Below, piece by piece: positions 23,590 to 31,682 of a stretch of 56,688 nt of DNA. How positions within the stretch are numbered: the stretch's first letter is position 1; the number at the start of each line of letters is the position of its first letter. The translations under genes were made by a program, and so were the position numbers. The notes beneath the pieces were generated by a model. The model made no database searches. It saw only the letters and a list, made by a program, of their open reading frames with translations, and had not been told where the DNA came from. The stretch is from Streptomyces sp. AC558_RSS880. Lineage in GTDB: Bacteria > Actinomycetota > Actinomycetes > Streptomycetales > Streptomycetaceae. The DNA lies in contig NZ_JAGMUJ010000056.1 of the NCBI RefSeq assembly GCF_019049255.1, positions 1 to 56,688 on the forward strand, in the 5' to 3' direction.

Positions 23590-25383
23590 TCACCGCATGC
23601 GCGTGGCCCACTCCTGCACCTTCTCGATCCGCTGGCGCAGCTGTCCCGCCGTGGCCTCGGCCGAGGGCGGGCCGCCGCAGACCCGGCGCAGCTCGGTGTG
23701 GATGACGCCGTGCGGTTTGCCGCTCTGGTGGACGTACGCGCCGACGAGGTTGTTGAGCCGCTTGCGCAGCTCCATCATCTCCTTGTGGGAGACCACGGGC
23801 CGCCGCTCGGCGGGCAGTTCGAGCAGATCGGCCTCGGTGTCCGGCTTCTTGCGGCTGTGCGCGATCTGCCGGGCCTGCCGCTTCTGGAGCAGCATCTGCA
23901 CCTGGTCGGGTTCGAGGAGTCCGGGGATGCCGAGGTAGTCCTGCTCCTCCTCGCTGCCGGGGTGGGCCTGCATGCCGAACTCGGCGCCGTTGTACATCAC
24001 CCGGTCGAAGACGGCGTCGGACTCCAGCGCCTCGAAGGGCAGCATGTCCTGCTCGCCGGTGTCCTCGTCCTGCTCCCGGTTCGCCTCCTCCATCTCCTTC
24101 TCGGACTCGGCGTACGGGTCCTCCTCGCCCTCCTTCTTGGGCTTGTCGAGGACGTGGTCGCGCTCGCGCTCCATCTCGTTGGCGAAGCCGAGCAGGTCCG
24201 GGATGGTCGGCAGGAACACGGACGCGGTCTCGCCGCGCCGCCGGGACCGCACGAAACGGCCGACGGCCTGGGCGAAGAACAGCGGGGTGGAGATGGTGGT
24301 GGCGTACACGCCGACCGCGAGGCGGGGGACGTCGACGCCCTCGGACACCATGCGGACGGCGACCATCCAGCGGTCGTCGCCGGCGCTGAAGTCGTCGATC
24401 CGCTTCGAGGCGCCGGTGTCGTCGGACAGGACGACGGTGGCCTTGTGGCCGGTGATCTCGCGGATCAGCTTGGCGTAGGCCCGCGCGGAGTCCTGGTCGG
24501 CGGCGATGACGAGGGCGCCGGCGTCCGGGATGGCCTTGCGGACCTCGGTGAGCCGCTGGTCGGCGGCGCGCAGCACGGCCGGCATCCACTCACCGCGCGG
24601 GTCCAGCGCGGTGCGCCAGGCCTGGCTGACGGCGTCCTTGGTCATGGGCTCGCCGAGGCGCGCCTCGATCTCGTCCCCGGCCTTGGTGCGCCAGCGCATG
24701 TTGCCGCTGTACGACATGAAGATGACGGGGCGGACGACGTTGTCGGCGAGGGCGGAGCCGTACCCGTAGGTGTAGTCGGCGGACGACCGCCGGATGCCGT
24801 CGTCGCCCTCCTCGTACGTCACGAAGGGGATGGGGTTGGTGTCGGAGCGGAACGGCGTACCGGTGAGCGCGAGCCGCCGGGTGGCCGGCTCGAACGCCTC
24901 CAGACATGCCTCGCCCCAGGACTTGGAGTCACCGGCGTGGTGGATCTCGTCGAGGATGACGAGGGTCTTGCGCTGCTCGACGCGGTTGCGGTGCAGCATG
25001 GGGCGCACGCCGACACCGGCGTACGTGACGGCGACGCCGTCGTACTCCTTGCCGAGCGGGCCCGCGCTGTACTCGGGGTCGAGCTTGATGCCTATCCGTG
25101 CGGCGGCCTCGGCCCACTGCTTCTTCAGGTGCTCGGTGGGCGCGACGACGGTCACCTGCTGCACGACGTGGTGGTGCAGCAGCCAGGAGGCCAGCGTCAG
25201 CGCGAACGTCGTCTTGCCGGCGCCGGGCGTGGCGACCGCCAGGAAGTCCCGGGGCTGCGTCTGGATGTACTTCTCCATCGCCCCCTGCTGCCAGGCGCGC
25301 AGCTTGCCGGCGGTGCCCCAGGGGGCACGTCCGGGAAAGGCCGGGGACAGGTGGTGCGAGGCGGAGCTGGCGGTGGTAGTCAC
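23590..25383 (-). CDS. DEAD/DEAH-box helicase, superfamily 2
   Basis: A 597-residue SF2 helicase related to the XPB/RadD group. Walker A is ATPGAGKTTFAL near residue 50, motif Ia VVAPTEHLKKQW, motif II ILDEIHHAGDS, motif III LTGTPFRSD, and the second RecA domain shows MVSEGVDVPRLAVGVYAT and the motif VI QAVGRFVRSRR. The last 200 residues are charged and helical with an acidic stretch (KEGEEDPYAESEKEMEEANREQDEDTGEQ). The start is GTG at 25383 with GGAG just upstream. It is monocistronic. Substrate (DNA repair or RNA) cannot be told from sequence. Confidence 0.9.
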   Translation of the reverse strand: MTTTASSASHHLSPAFPGRAPWGTAGKLRAWQQGAMEKYIQTQPRDFLAVATPGAGKTTFALTLASWLLHHHVVQQVTVVAPTEHLKKQWAEAAARIGIKLDPEYSAGPLGKEYDGVAVTYAGVGVRPMLHRNRVEQRKTLVILDEIHHAGDSKSWGEACLEAFEPATRRLALTGTPFRSDTNPIPFVTYEEGDDGIRRSSADYTYGYGSALADNVVRPVIFMSYSGNMRWRTKAGDEIEARLGEPMTKDAVSQAWRTALDPRGEWMPAVLRAADQRLTEVRKAIPDAGALVIAADQDSARAYAKLIREITGHKATVVLSDDTGASKRIDDFSAGDDRWMVAVRMVSEGVDVPRLAVGVYATTISTPLFFAQAVGRFVRSRRRGETASVFLPTIPDLLGFANEMERERDHVLDKPKKEGEEDPYAESEKEMEEANREQDEDTGEQDMLPFEALESDAVFDRVMYNGAEFGMQAHPGSEEEQDYLGIPGLLEPDQVQMLLQKRQARQIAHSRKKPDTEADLLELPAERRPVVSHKEMMELRKRLNNLVGAYVHQSGKPHGVIHTELRRVCGGPPSAEATAGQLRQRIEKVQEWATRMR

Positions 25384-25492
25384 GATCTCCGGTCGGGTGG
25401 CTCGGCTGCGTATGACAACCGGGCCACCCTACCGATGGCCCGGAGGTGTCAACGCCGCTACGCGGCCGCACCACCCGAGGGTGGGACCCACA

Positions 25493-25867
25493 TCACAACC
25501 GCCTCAGCCGCTCCGCGATCCCCCTCACATCACTTTCCGTCCCGGAGGCCACGTCGACGACCAGCGTGTACGCCGTGTCCTGGTCCACGCCGGCGAGGTC
25601 GACGCCGTTCACCGCGAGGAAGGTGGCGGTGGCCGGCCAGGCGGTGCGCTTGTTGCCGTCGACGAACGGGTGGTTCGTCGCGACGGCGTGGAGGAGCGCG
25701 GCGGCCTGCTCGTGCAGATCCTCGTACGCCGCGGTGCCGAACATGCGGGCGCGCGGACGGTGCACGGCCGAGGCCGGCAGCCCCGGCGCCCGCGTCTCGG
25801 GCGGCTGCCCGCCGAAGGCGACCTCGGCGATGGCCGTGACCTCGTCGACGGTGAGGTGCCGGGTCAT
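25493..25867 (-). CDS. doc: Doc-type Fic toxin
   Basis: A 124-residue Fic-fold protein with the core HPFVDGNKR (His66-Arg74), matching the death-on-curing subtype whose E. coli phage P1 member phosphorylates and inactivates EF-Tu. It has an upstream helix pair (YEDLHEQAAALLHAVATN) and a C-terminal capping region. Its ATG overlaps the stop codon of the 66-residue RHH gene upstream by 4 nt, the classic antitoxin-toxin order. All core catalytic residues are present, so the toxin looks intact. Confidence 0.9.
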   Translation of the reverse strand: MTRHLTVDEVTAIAEVAFGGQPPETRAPGLPASAVHRPRARMFGTAAYEDLHEQAAALLHAVATNHPFVDGNKRTAWPATATFLAVNGVDLAGVDQDTAYTLVVDVASGTESDVRGIAERLRRL

Positions 25868-26064
25868 TCGCCGAGCCTCCTCAGCAGCTCGGCGTGCTCC
25901 CGCGCGATGCGCTCGGCGACGGCACGTACCGCCATGCCCTCAGCGTGCAGGTGGCGGCACAGTGCTTCCCGCGCGACCTCCTCCGGAGCGCGGTCCTGCG
26001 CGTCAGCAAGGTCGTGGAGGGCCTGCCGTACGGCGGGGTCGAGGCGAAGAACGAGTTCGGACAT
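25864..26064 (-). CDS. Ribbon-helix-helix (CopG-like) antitoxin
   Basis: A 66-residue protein beginning MSELVLRLDPAVRQALHDLA, with a first beta strand followed by two helices (EEVAREALCRHLHAEGMAVRAVAERIA), as in RHH antitoxins. It should neutralise Doc and repress its own promoter. It is translationally coupled to the toxin gene (ATGA overlap). The strand assignment rests on length and on the partnership. Confidence 0.82.
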   Translation of the reverse strand: MSELVLRLDPAVRQALHDLADAQDRAPEEVAREALCRHLHAEGMAVRAVAERIAREHAELLRRLGE

Positions 26065-26105
26065 GACGGAAGGCTACTGTCCGCGATCACATGGCGACGA
26101 AAGGT

Positions 26106-27566
26106 TTACGATGCGCGCTCCCGCACCCGCGTGGCCACCCACGCCCCCGCCAGCGCCACCGCCGCCATCGGCAGGAACACCGCCGCGAAGGCGGCCGGGT
26201 GGGAGCCGGTGGCCTCCGTGGCCGCGTGGCCGGCCGTGCCGCCGCCCAGGGCCGCGAAGGCCGCTCCCCCGGCGGCCAGCAGGATGACGTTGGACAGGCC
26301 GTCGGAGATCTGCAGGGCGGCGGAGTTGGCGCCGGCCTCCTCGGGGGCGGAGAGCTGGAGCAGCAGCACGCTGGTGGAGGAGATCACCAGGCCCATGCCG
26401 AGGCAGCCGAACGCCCAGGCGACCGCCACCGTCCAGGCCGGCACGGCGTCGACCAGCACGCTGGGCGCCGCGGCGATGGCCGCCGCCACCAGCACCATCC
26501 CGAGGGTCATCAGACGCTCCCGGTACGGCTCCAGGCGGGGCCGGGACTGCACCCAGGAGCCCAGGGCCCAGGTGCCGCCGCCGGCCGCGAGGGAGAAGCC
26601 GGCGAGGGTGGGGCTGAGCCCGCGCTGGGTGACCAGCATCAGCGGGACGAAGGACTCCGCCGCGATGAAGGAGCCGGCGGCGACTCCGCGCAGCAGGACG
26701 ACCGAGGGCAGTCCGCGCGCCGCCCGGTACGTGCCGCGCGGGAGCAGGCCGAGCACGGCCGGGACGAGCAGGGCCACGCCCAGCGCGCCCGGCAGCAGCG
26801 ACATCCAGCGCAGGTCCTGGGCGGCGTACTGGAGCAGGCCCGCGCCGAGGGAGATCGCCAGGGCCAGGCGGATGCGGCGGCCGTCGAAGGAGGCGGGCGC
26901 GTCCGCGTCCCCGTTCACCGGGCCGGACGCCAGGCGCCGTATCTGCGGCAGCGCGAGCGCCAGCGGGAACACCACGAGCACCGGGATGCCGAGGAACACC
27001 CAGCGCCAGCCGATGTGCTCCGTCACCGCGCCGGAGGCCAGCGGGCCGACGATCGACGGCACCACCCAGCTCGCCGCGAACGCCGCCATGATCGCCGGCC
27101 GCAGCCGCTCCGGGTAGGCCCGCCCGACGATGACGTACAGCGCGACGATCACCAGTCCGCCGCCGAGTCCCTGCACGGCCCGCCCCAGGATGAACAGCCA
27201 CATCGCCCCGGCCGTCCCGGCGAGCAGCAGTCCGGCTCCGAAGGAGGCGATGCCCCAGGTCAGCGGCGCGAGCGGGCCCCGCCGGTCCGACCACTGGCCG
27301 GACAGCACCATGCCGAACAGGCTGGTCGTGAAGTACCCCGAGAACGCGAACGCGTACAACGACACCCCGTCCAGCTCGCGCGCCGCCACCGGCATCGCCG
27401 TACCGACCGCCGTCGCCTCGAAGGCGATCAGCAGCACCACGGAGACGACGCCGATGCTCAGCGCCCGGTAGGGGCCGCTCAGCACGGTCTCGTCGGGGGT
27501 GACGGCCGGCGAGGGGGCGTCGGCGGGCTCGGCGACATCGGTGTCACGCGGGTTCGGGGCGGTCAT
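26106..27566 (-). CDS. MFS multidrug-type transporter
   Basis: A 486-residue membrane protein of the major facilitator superfamily with 12-14 helices. After a 30-residue acidic N-terminus come LSIGVVSVVLLIAFEATAVGTAMPVAARELDG and the loop motif FGMVLSGQWSDRRGPL (motif A), as in drug:H+ antiporters. ATG at 27566 (MTAPNPRDTD) is used because the frame upstream is not conserved-looking and overlaps the tRNA-proximal region. Substrate unknown. It ends 41 nt before the antitoxin start on the same strand. Confidence 0.86.
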   Translation of the reverse strand: MTAPNPRDTDVAEPADAPSPAVTPDETVLSGPYRALSIGVVSVVLLIAFEATAVGTAMPVAARELDGVSLYAFAFSGYFTTSLFGMVLSGQWSDRRGPLAPLTWGIASFGAGLLLAGTAGAMWLFILGRAVQGLGGGLVIVALYVIVGRAYPERLRPAIMAAFAASWVVPSIVGPLASGAVTEHIGWRWVFLGIPVLVVFPLALALPQIRRLASGPVNGDADAPASFDGRRIRLALAISLGAGLLQYAAQDLRWMSLLPGALGVALLVPAVLGLLPRGTYRAARGLPSVVLLRGVAAGSFIAAESFVPLMLVTQRGLSPTLAGFSLAAGGGTWALGSWVQSRPRLEPYRERLMTLGMVLVAAAIAAAPSVLVDAVPAWTVAVAWAFGCLGMGLVISSTSVLLLQLSAPEEAGANSAALQISDGLSNVILLAAGGAAFAALGGGTAGHAATEATGSHPAAFAAVFLPMAAVALAGAWVATRVRERAS

Positions 27567-27786
27567 GGTCGCCAGCGTAAGGGCCACGGCCCGGTTTGAC
27601 CCCTGTCGGGGGTCGGGACCGGCACCGGGACCTTGGTCGTAGGACCGGGACCCTTCGTCCATGAACGGCGTGTGGCAGTCGTATTGCGGCCCCCGGCGTT
27701 TCCTTGAGCACCGCCTCCGGCCCACCGTACGGTCGTTCCACCGGTTCGGAACGGCGAGGCGCCCCACGGTGCTTCGCCCCCGACAC

Positions 27787-27858
27787 GGCCGTGTGCCCGA
27801 GTGGCCCAGGGGTTCGACTGCAAATCGAATAACGCGGGTTCGATTCCCGCCACGGCCT
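27787..27858 (+). tRNA. tRNA-Cys (anticodon GCA)
   Basis: A full cloverleaf can be drawn: acceptor GGCCGTG/CACGGCC, anticodon stem TTCGA/TCGAA with loop CTGCAAA (anticodon GCA), T-stem GCGGG/CCCGC with loop TTCGATT, discriminator T. The 3' CCA is not encoded in full (CCG follows). No integrase or attachment repeat is seen beside it. Confidence 0.95.
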
Positions 27859-27962
27859 CCGCACGGGCGGGGTGCTCTCCGGAGCGCCCCGCCCGCCCCG
27901 TCGGCACCCCGAAGAAGCGCGGAGAACCACGCGCCGTCCGCATCGGCACCCCCAGCGGAGCG

Positions 27963-29138
27963 CTACAGCACCCCGCCCGCCTCGTCCTGGAAGAGCTCCG
28001 TCCAGTAGTGCCAGTCCGCGTCGCTGGTGGTGCCCGTCGGGTCGATGGAGGACAGGACCTGGATCATCGTCAGCGCCAGCTGGTCGTAGGTGTCGCTGGT
28101 CAGCGCGTGGCCCGACGCCTCGTCGATGGCGTGCTCGCGGTGGAGCAGCCAGAGGGTGAAGGCGAGCGTGGAGATGTCCGTGTTCAGCGGGTAGAGGACG
28201 CCTTCCGGTTCGCTCCAGTTGAGCACCGCGCCCGTGGTGCCGTCGACGACCAGGCTGTTGTCCTCGATCAGGTACCCCAGGCGTATCAGGTGCTCGGCGC
28301 GGGCGGGGAGGCGGGCGTCGGGGAGCTCGCGTTCGTCGGCGTAGTACTCCGCGAGGGTGCGCAGCGGCAGGTCGGTGTCCAGCTGGAAGAGGAAGCCGTC
28401 CTCCGGCAGGCCCGTCTCGCGCAGGAAGCGGCGGGTCGGCTCGTGGTCGAGCGTCGCGGGGAAGTCGACCTCCTCGAAGCGGACCACTCCGCCCCGGCCG
28501 AACTCCTCGTCCAGCAGGCGGACGGGGAGGTCCAGGGCCAGCCCCGAGGCCGTACCGGGACCCGCCACCAGGGCCAGCGGCCTGATCAGCGCGGCCATCT
28601 GCCAGAACGGCGCCGGTTCCCCGTCCGCGCCCTCCTCGAAGACCGCCAGCAGCTGCCGGGAGGCCTCCGCGACCGCCTTGGTGCCGTACCGGCCCGCGTA
28701 CGCGGCGAACTGACCGCGCAGGCCCGCCAGTTCGTCCGTCGCCGCCGCGAACCGCACCAGCGTCGGCAGGGACGGGGCGAGCGGGCGGCGGTCCATCAGG
28801 TCGGGGCGGTCGTGGAAGAAGAACGTCGTGGACACCTCGCCGGTCGCCCCGTCGAGCAACACCGACTCCGTCTCCAGACCGGCCGGGCCCAGCAATCCGC
28901 CGATGACCAGCTGGTCGCGCAGCTCCGCGGGGAGCCGGTCGCCGGGATCGCCCGTCGAGTCGCCCACCGTGCGCGGGCCGCCGGGCCGGGTCAGCTCCGC
29001 GAAGCTGACCAGGCCACTGTCGGCGGGCAGTCCGGGACCGGTCAGCCAGCCGCGCGTGGACGCGTGCGTGACAAAGGGATCGAGGTCGGCGTCGGTCAGC
29101 GTGATCGTCGCCGTGGCAACGGTGTCGGTCGTGCTCAT
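27963..29138 (-). CDS. Protein with two SUKH-like halves (SUKH-4 type)
   Basis: A 391-residue soluble protein. The C-terminal half reads like a SUKH-4 immunity/scaffold domain: TRRFLRETGLPEDGFLFQLD, then HLIRLGYLIEDNSLVVDGTTGAVLNW and YPLNTDISTLAFTLWLLH. The N-terminal half repeats the pattern in weaker form: ELRDQLVIGGLLGPAGLETESVLLDGATGEVSTTFFF and PLAPSLPTLVRFAAAT. So it looks like a fused tandem duplication. SUKH proteins often neutralise polymorphic toxins, but no toxin lies next to it. Start ATG at 29138 has GGGGGA before it. It ends about 100 nt from tRNA-Cys. Confidence 0.65.
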   Translation of the reverse strand: MSTTDTVATATITLTDADLDPFVTHASTRGWLTGPGLPADSGLVSFAELTRPGGPRTVGDSTGDPGDRLPAELRDQLVIGGLLGPAGLETESVLLDGATGEVSTTFFFHDRPDLMDRRPLAPSLPTLVRFAAATDELAGLRGQFAAYAGRYGTKAVAEASRQLLAVFEEGADGEPAPFWQMAALIRPLALVAGPGTASGLALDLPVRLLDEEFGRGGVVRFEEVDFPATLDHEPTRRFLRETGLPEDGFLFQLDTDLPLRTLAEYYADERELPDARLPARAEHLIRLGYLIEDNSLVVDGTTGAVLNWSEPEGVLYPLNTDISTLAFTLWLLHREHAIDEASGHALTSDTYDQLALTMIQVLSSIDPTGTTSDADWHYWTELFQDEAGGVL

Positions 29139-29366
29139 GATTCCCCCGCGATACGTGTGCTCGGTCCCGGGCCCGCGAACGTCCCGCCCCGGGCAGGACG
29201 GCCCGGACCCTCCCGGACCCGGCAGCCGTCCCCCACTGCTCGGAACACTACGCGGCACCACTGACAACGCCCCGGACCGAGGGCGGAGCGTGCAACGCCC
29301 CCGTCACAGAAGACGCCTGAACAACCGTTTGCGTTGCCTTCCCGCGGGAATCGCCCGGAACGACGC

Positions 29367-31682
29367 TCAGCCCCCGGTCACCACCGCGGCCTGCGGACGG
29401 ATCGGCAGACGGTTCACCGGACGGCCCGTGGCGGCCCGTACGGCGGAGGCGATCGCCGCCGGCGAGGTCACCACCGGCACCGCGCTGACCGCCTTCGCGC
29501 CGAACGGCGCGACCACGTCCCGCTCCTCGACCAGCTTCACGATGTGGATGTCCGGAGCGTCCAGCGCCGTCGGGAGGGCGTACCCGGTCAGGTCGGGGTG
29601 GCGGACCAGTCCGCGCGGCGTGCGCAGGTTCTCGGTGAGCGCCGCGCCCAGGCCCTGGGTCACGCCCGCCTCGATCCGGGCGGCCAGCTGCGCCGGGTTC
29701 AGCACCCGGCCCACGTCCTGGGCGACCGCCAGCTCCACGACCCGTACGGAGCCGAGCTCGATGTCGACGTCGACCACCGCGCGGATCGCGCAGAAGGCCA
29801 TGCCGACGAAGGCGTCGCCCTGGCCGGCCCCGTCCAGCGGCTCCGTCGGGTGCGGACGGCACTGGGCGGTGGCCCACAGCTCCTTGCCGTGCAGCTCCTC
29901 GGCCACGGTCGTGGACAGCACGCCGTCGTACGAGGTGATCTTGCCGTCGGTGATCTGGAGCAGCTCGGTGGACATGCCGAACTTGTGCGCGAGGGGCTGG
30001 AGGAGCTGGGTGCGGACCATCTTCGCCGCGCGCTCCACCGCGCCGCCCGACACCCACGTGTGCCGGCCCCGGCAGCCCGGGCCGGCCGGGGGCTGGTCGG
30101 TGTCGACGGGCACCACGTGCACCTCGTCGACGCCGAGGGTCTCCTGGACGATCTGCCGGGCCAGGGTGGAGAAGCCCTGGCCGCTCTCCACGGCCGCGCA
30201 CAGCACCGTCGCCACACCGTCCTGGACCCGCACGGTGGCCGTGGACACCTCGTCCGCGCCCTCCGCGCCGAGCATGTGCACCATGCCGAGGCCGTAGCCC
30301 ACGCCCCGGCGGACCGCGCCCGGTTCGCCCGCGCCCTCGGGGCCGCCGGGCAGCAGCCACTCGTCCTCGGGGGTGTCCTTGGGCAGCGGCGGCAGCGGGA
30401 AGTCCCGCACCGCCTCGAGGAGTTCCGCGACCGGGGCCGGGCAGGTCACCGTCTGGCCGGTGGGCAGGACGTCGCCGGTGGCCATCACGTTGCGCATCCG
30501 CACGTCCGCCGGGTCGACGCCGAGCTTCTTGGCCAGCTTGTCCATCTGCGCCTCGTAGGCGGCGCACACCTGCATCGCGCCCTCGCCGCGCACGTGGCCG
30601 GAGGGCGGGTTGTTGGTGCGGACGGCCCAGCCCTCGATGAAGGCGTTGGGGACGGCGTACGGGCCGCAGGCGAAGGCGACGGCGGCGGCGAGGGCGTCGG
30701 AGGAGGTGTCGGCGTAGGCGCCCGCGTCGAGCAGGATCTGCGCCTCGACCTTCACCAGTCTGCCCTCGGCGTCGGCGTGGTGGCGGTAGCGCAGCAGCGT
30801 GGGGTGGCGGTGGGTGTGGCCGAGGAAGGACTCCTCGCGCGTGGCGGTGAGTTTCACCGGGCAGCCGGTCCTCAGCGCCAGCAGGCCGAGCGGGAGCTGG
30901 AAGCTCCGGTCCTCGCGGTCGGCGGTGGCGCCGGGCACCCCGGTGACGACGACCTTCACCCGTTCGGGTGCCAGGCCGAACGCGGCGGCGGCGGTGTCCC
31001 GGTCACCGTGCGGGTCGGTGGAGGCCAGGTACAGCTCGACGCCGCCGTCCGGGCGGGGCACGGCGAGTCCGGCCTCGGCGCCGATGGGGGCGGGGTCCTG
31101 GCGGCCGATGCGGTACAGGCCCTCGACGACGATCTCGCCGGCCGCGTCGGGGTCGCCGTGGCGCAGCGGGATGTGCCGGATCAGGTTGCCGTCGGGGTGC
31201 AGCGGTTCGGCCTCGAAGGCCTGCTCGGGGTCGGTCACCGGGTCGAGCACCTCGTACTCGACGATGACGGCGGCGGCGGCCATCCGCGCGGTGTCCGGGT
31301 GGTCGGCCGCGACGGCCGCGATGGGCTCGCCGTGGTGGCGCACGACCTCGGAGGCGAAGACCGGGCGGTCGGCCGTGCCGCGGCCGTGCAGCGGGTCGCC
31401 GGGGACGTCCTCGTGCGTGACCACCGCGCGGACGCCGGGCATCTCCCGCGCGTGGGTGGTGTCGATGGACACGATGCGCGCGTGCGGGTGCGGCGAGCGC
31501 AGCACGGCCGCCCACAGCAGGCCCTCGGCCCACAGGTCGGCGGCGTACGGGAAGGTTCCCTCGGTCTTGGCGCGGGCGTCGGCGGCCGGGAGGGAGACGC
31601 CGAGTCCGTGCGGGAGCGGTTCCGGCTCGGGGGCGGCCTCCGCGGCCTGTACGGCCTGCGCGGTGGCTGCTTCGTTGGTCAC
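29367..31682 (-). CDS. Molybdenum hydroxylase large subunit, catalytic Glu replaced
   Basis: A 771-residue protein of the xanthine dehydrogenase/aldehyde oxidase large-subunit family: N-terminal a/b hammerhead domain (YAADLWAEGLLWAAVLRSPHPHARI), then the molybdopterin-cytosine-dinucleotide binding domains with PPSGHVRGEGAMQVCAAYE and ESGQGFSTLARQIVQETLG. In family members the active-site base is the Glu of a KxVGE motif near the C-terminus; here the corresponding stretch is FGAKAVSAVPVVTSP, so Ala stands in the Glu position. Start GTG at 31682 overlaps the stop of the Fe-S subunit (GTGA). Third gene of a three-gene operon. The substrate, and even activity, is uncertain. Confidence 0.85.
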   Translation of the reverse strand: MTNEAATAQAVQAAEAAPEPEPLPHGLGVSLPAADARAKTEGTFPYAADLWAEGLLWAAVLRSPHPHARIVSIDTTHAREMPGVRAVVTHEDVPGDPLHGRGTADRPVFASEVVRHHGEPIAAVAADHPDTARMAAAAVIVEYEVLDPVTDPEQAFEAEPLHPDGNLIRHIPLRHGDPDAAGEIVVEGLYRIGRQDPAPIGAEAGLAVPRPDGGVELYLASTDPHGDRDTAAAAFGLAPERVKVVVTGVPGATADREDRSFQLPLGLLALRTGCPVKLTATREESFLGHTHRHPTLLRYRHHADAEGRLVKVEAQILLDAGAYADTSSDALAAAVAFACGPYAVPNAFIEGWAVRTNNPPSGHVRGEGAMQVCAAYEAQMDKLAKKLGVDPADVRMRNVMATGDVLPTGQTVTCPAPVAELLEAVRDFPLPPLPKDTPEDEWLLPGGPEGAGEPGAVRRGVGYGLGMVHMLGAEGADEVSTATVRVQDGVATVLCAAVESGQGFSTLARQIVQETLGVDEVHVVPVDTDQPPAGPGCRGRHTWVSGGAVERAAKMVRTQLLQPLAHKFGMSTELLQITDGKITSYDGVLSTTVAEELHGKELWATAQCRPHPTEPLDGAGQGDAFVGMAFCAIRAVVDVDIELGSVRVVELAVAQDVGRVLNPAQLAARIEAGVTQGLGAALTENLRTPRGLVRHPDLTGYALPTALDAPDIHIVKLVEERDVVAPFGAKAVSAVPVVTSPAAIASAVRAATGRPVNRLPIRPQAAVVTGG

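Noticed and set aside
27787..27858. Integration site at tRNA-Cys
   Set aside because: No integrase gene and no second copy of the tRNA 3' end is visible within the window.
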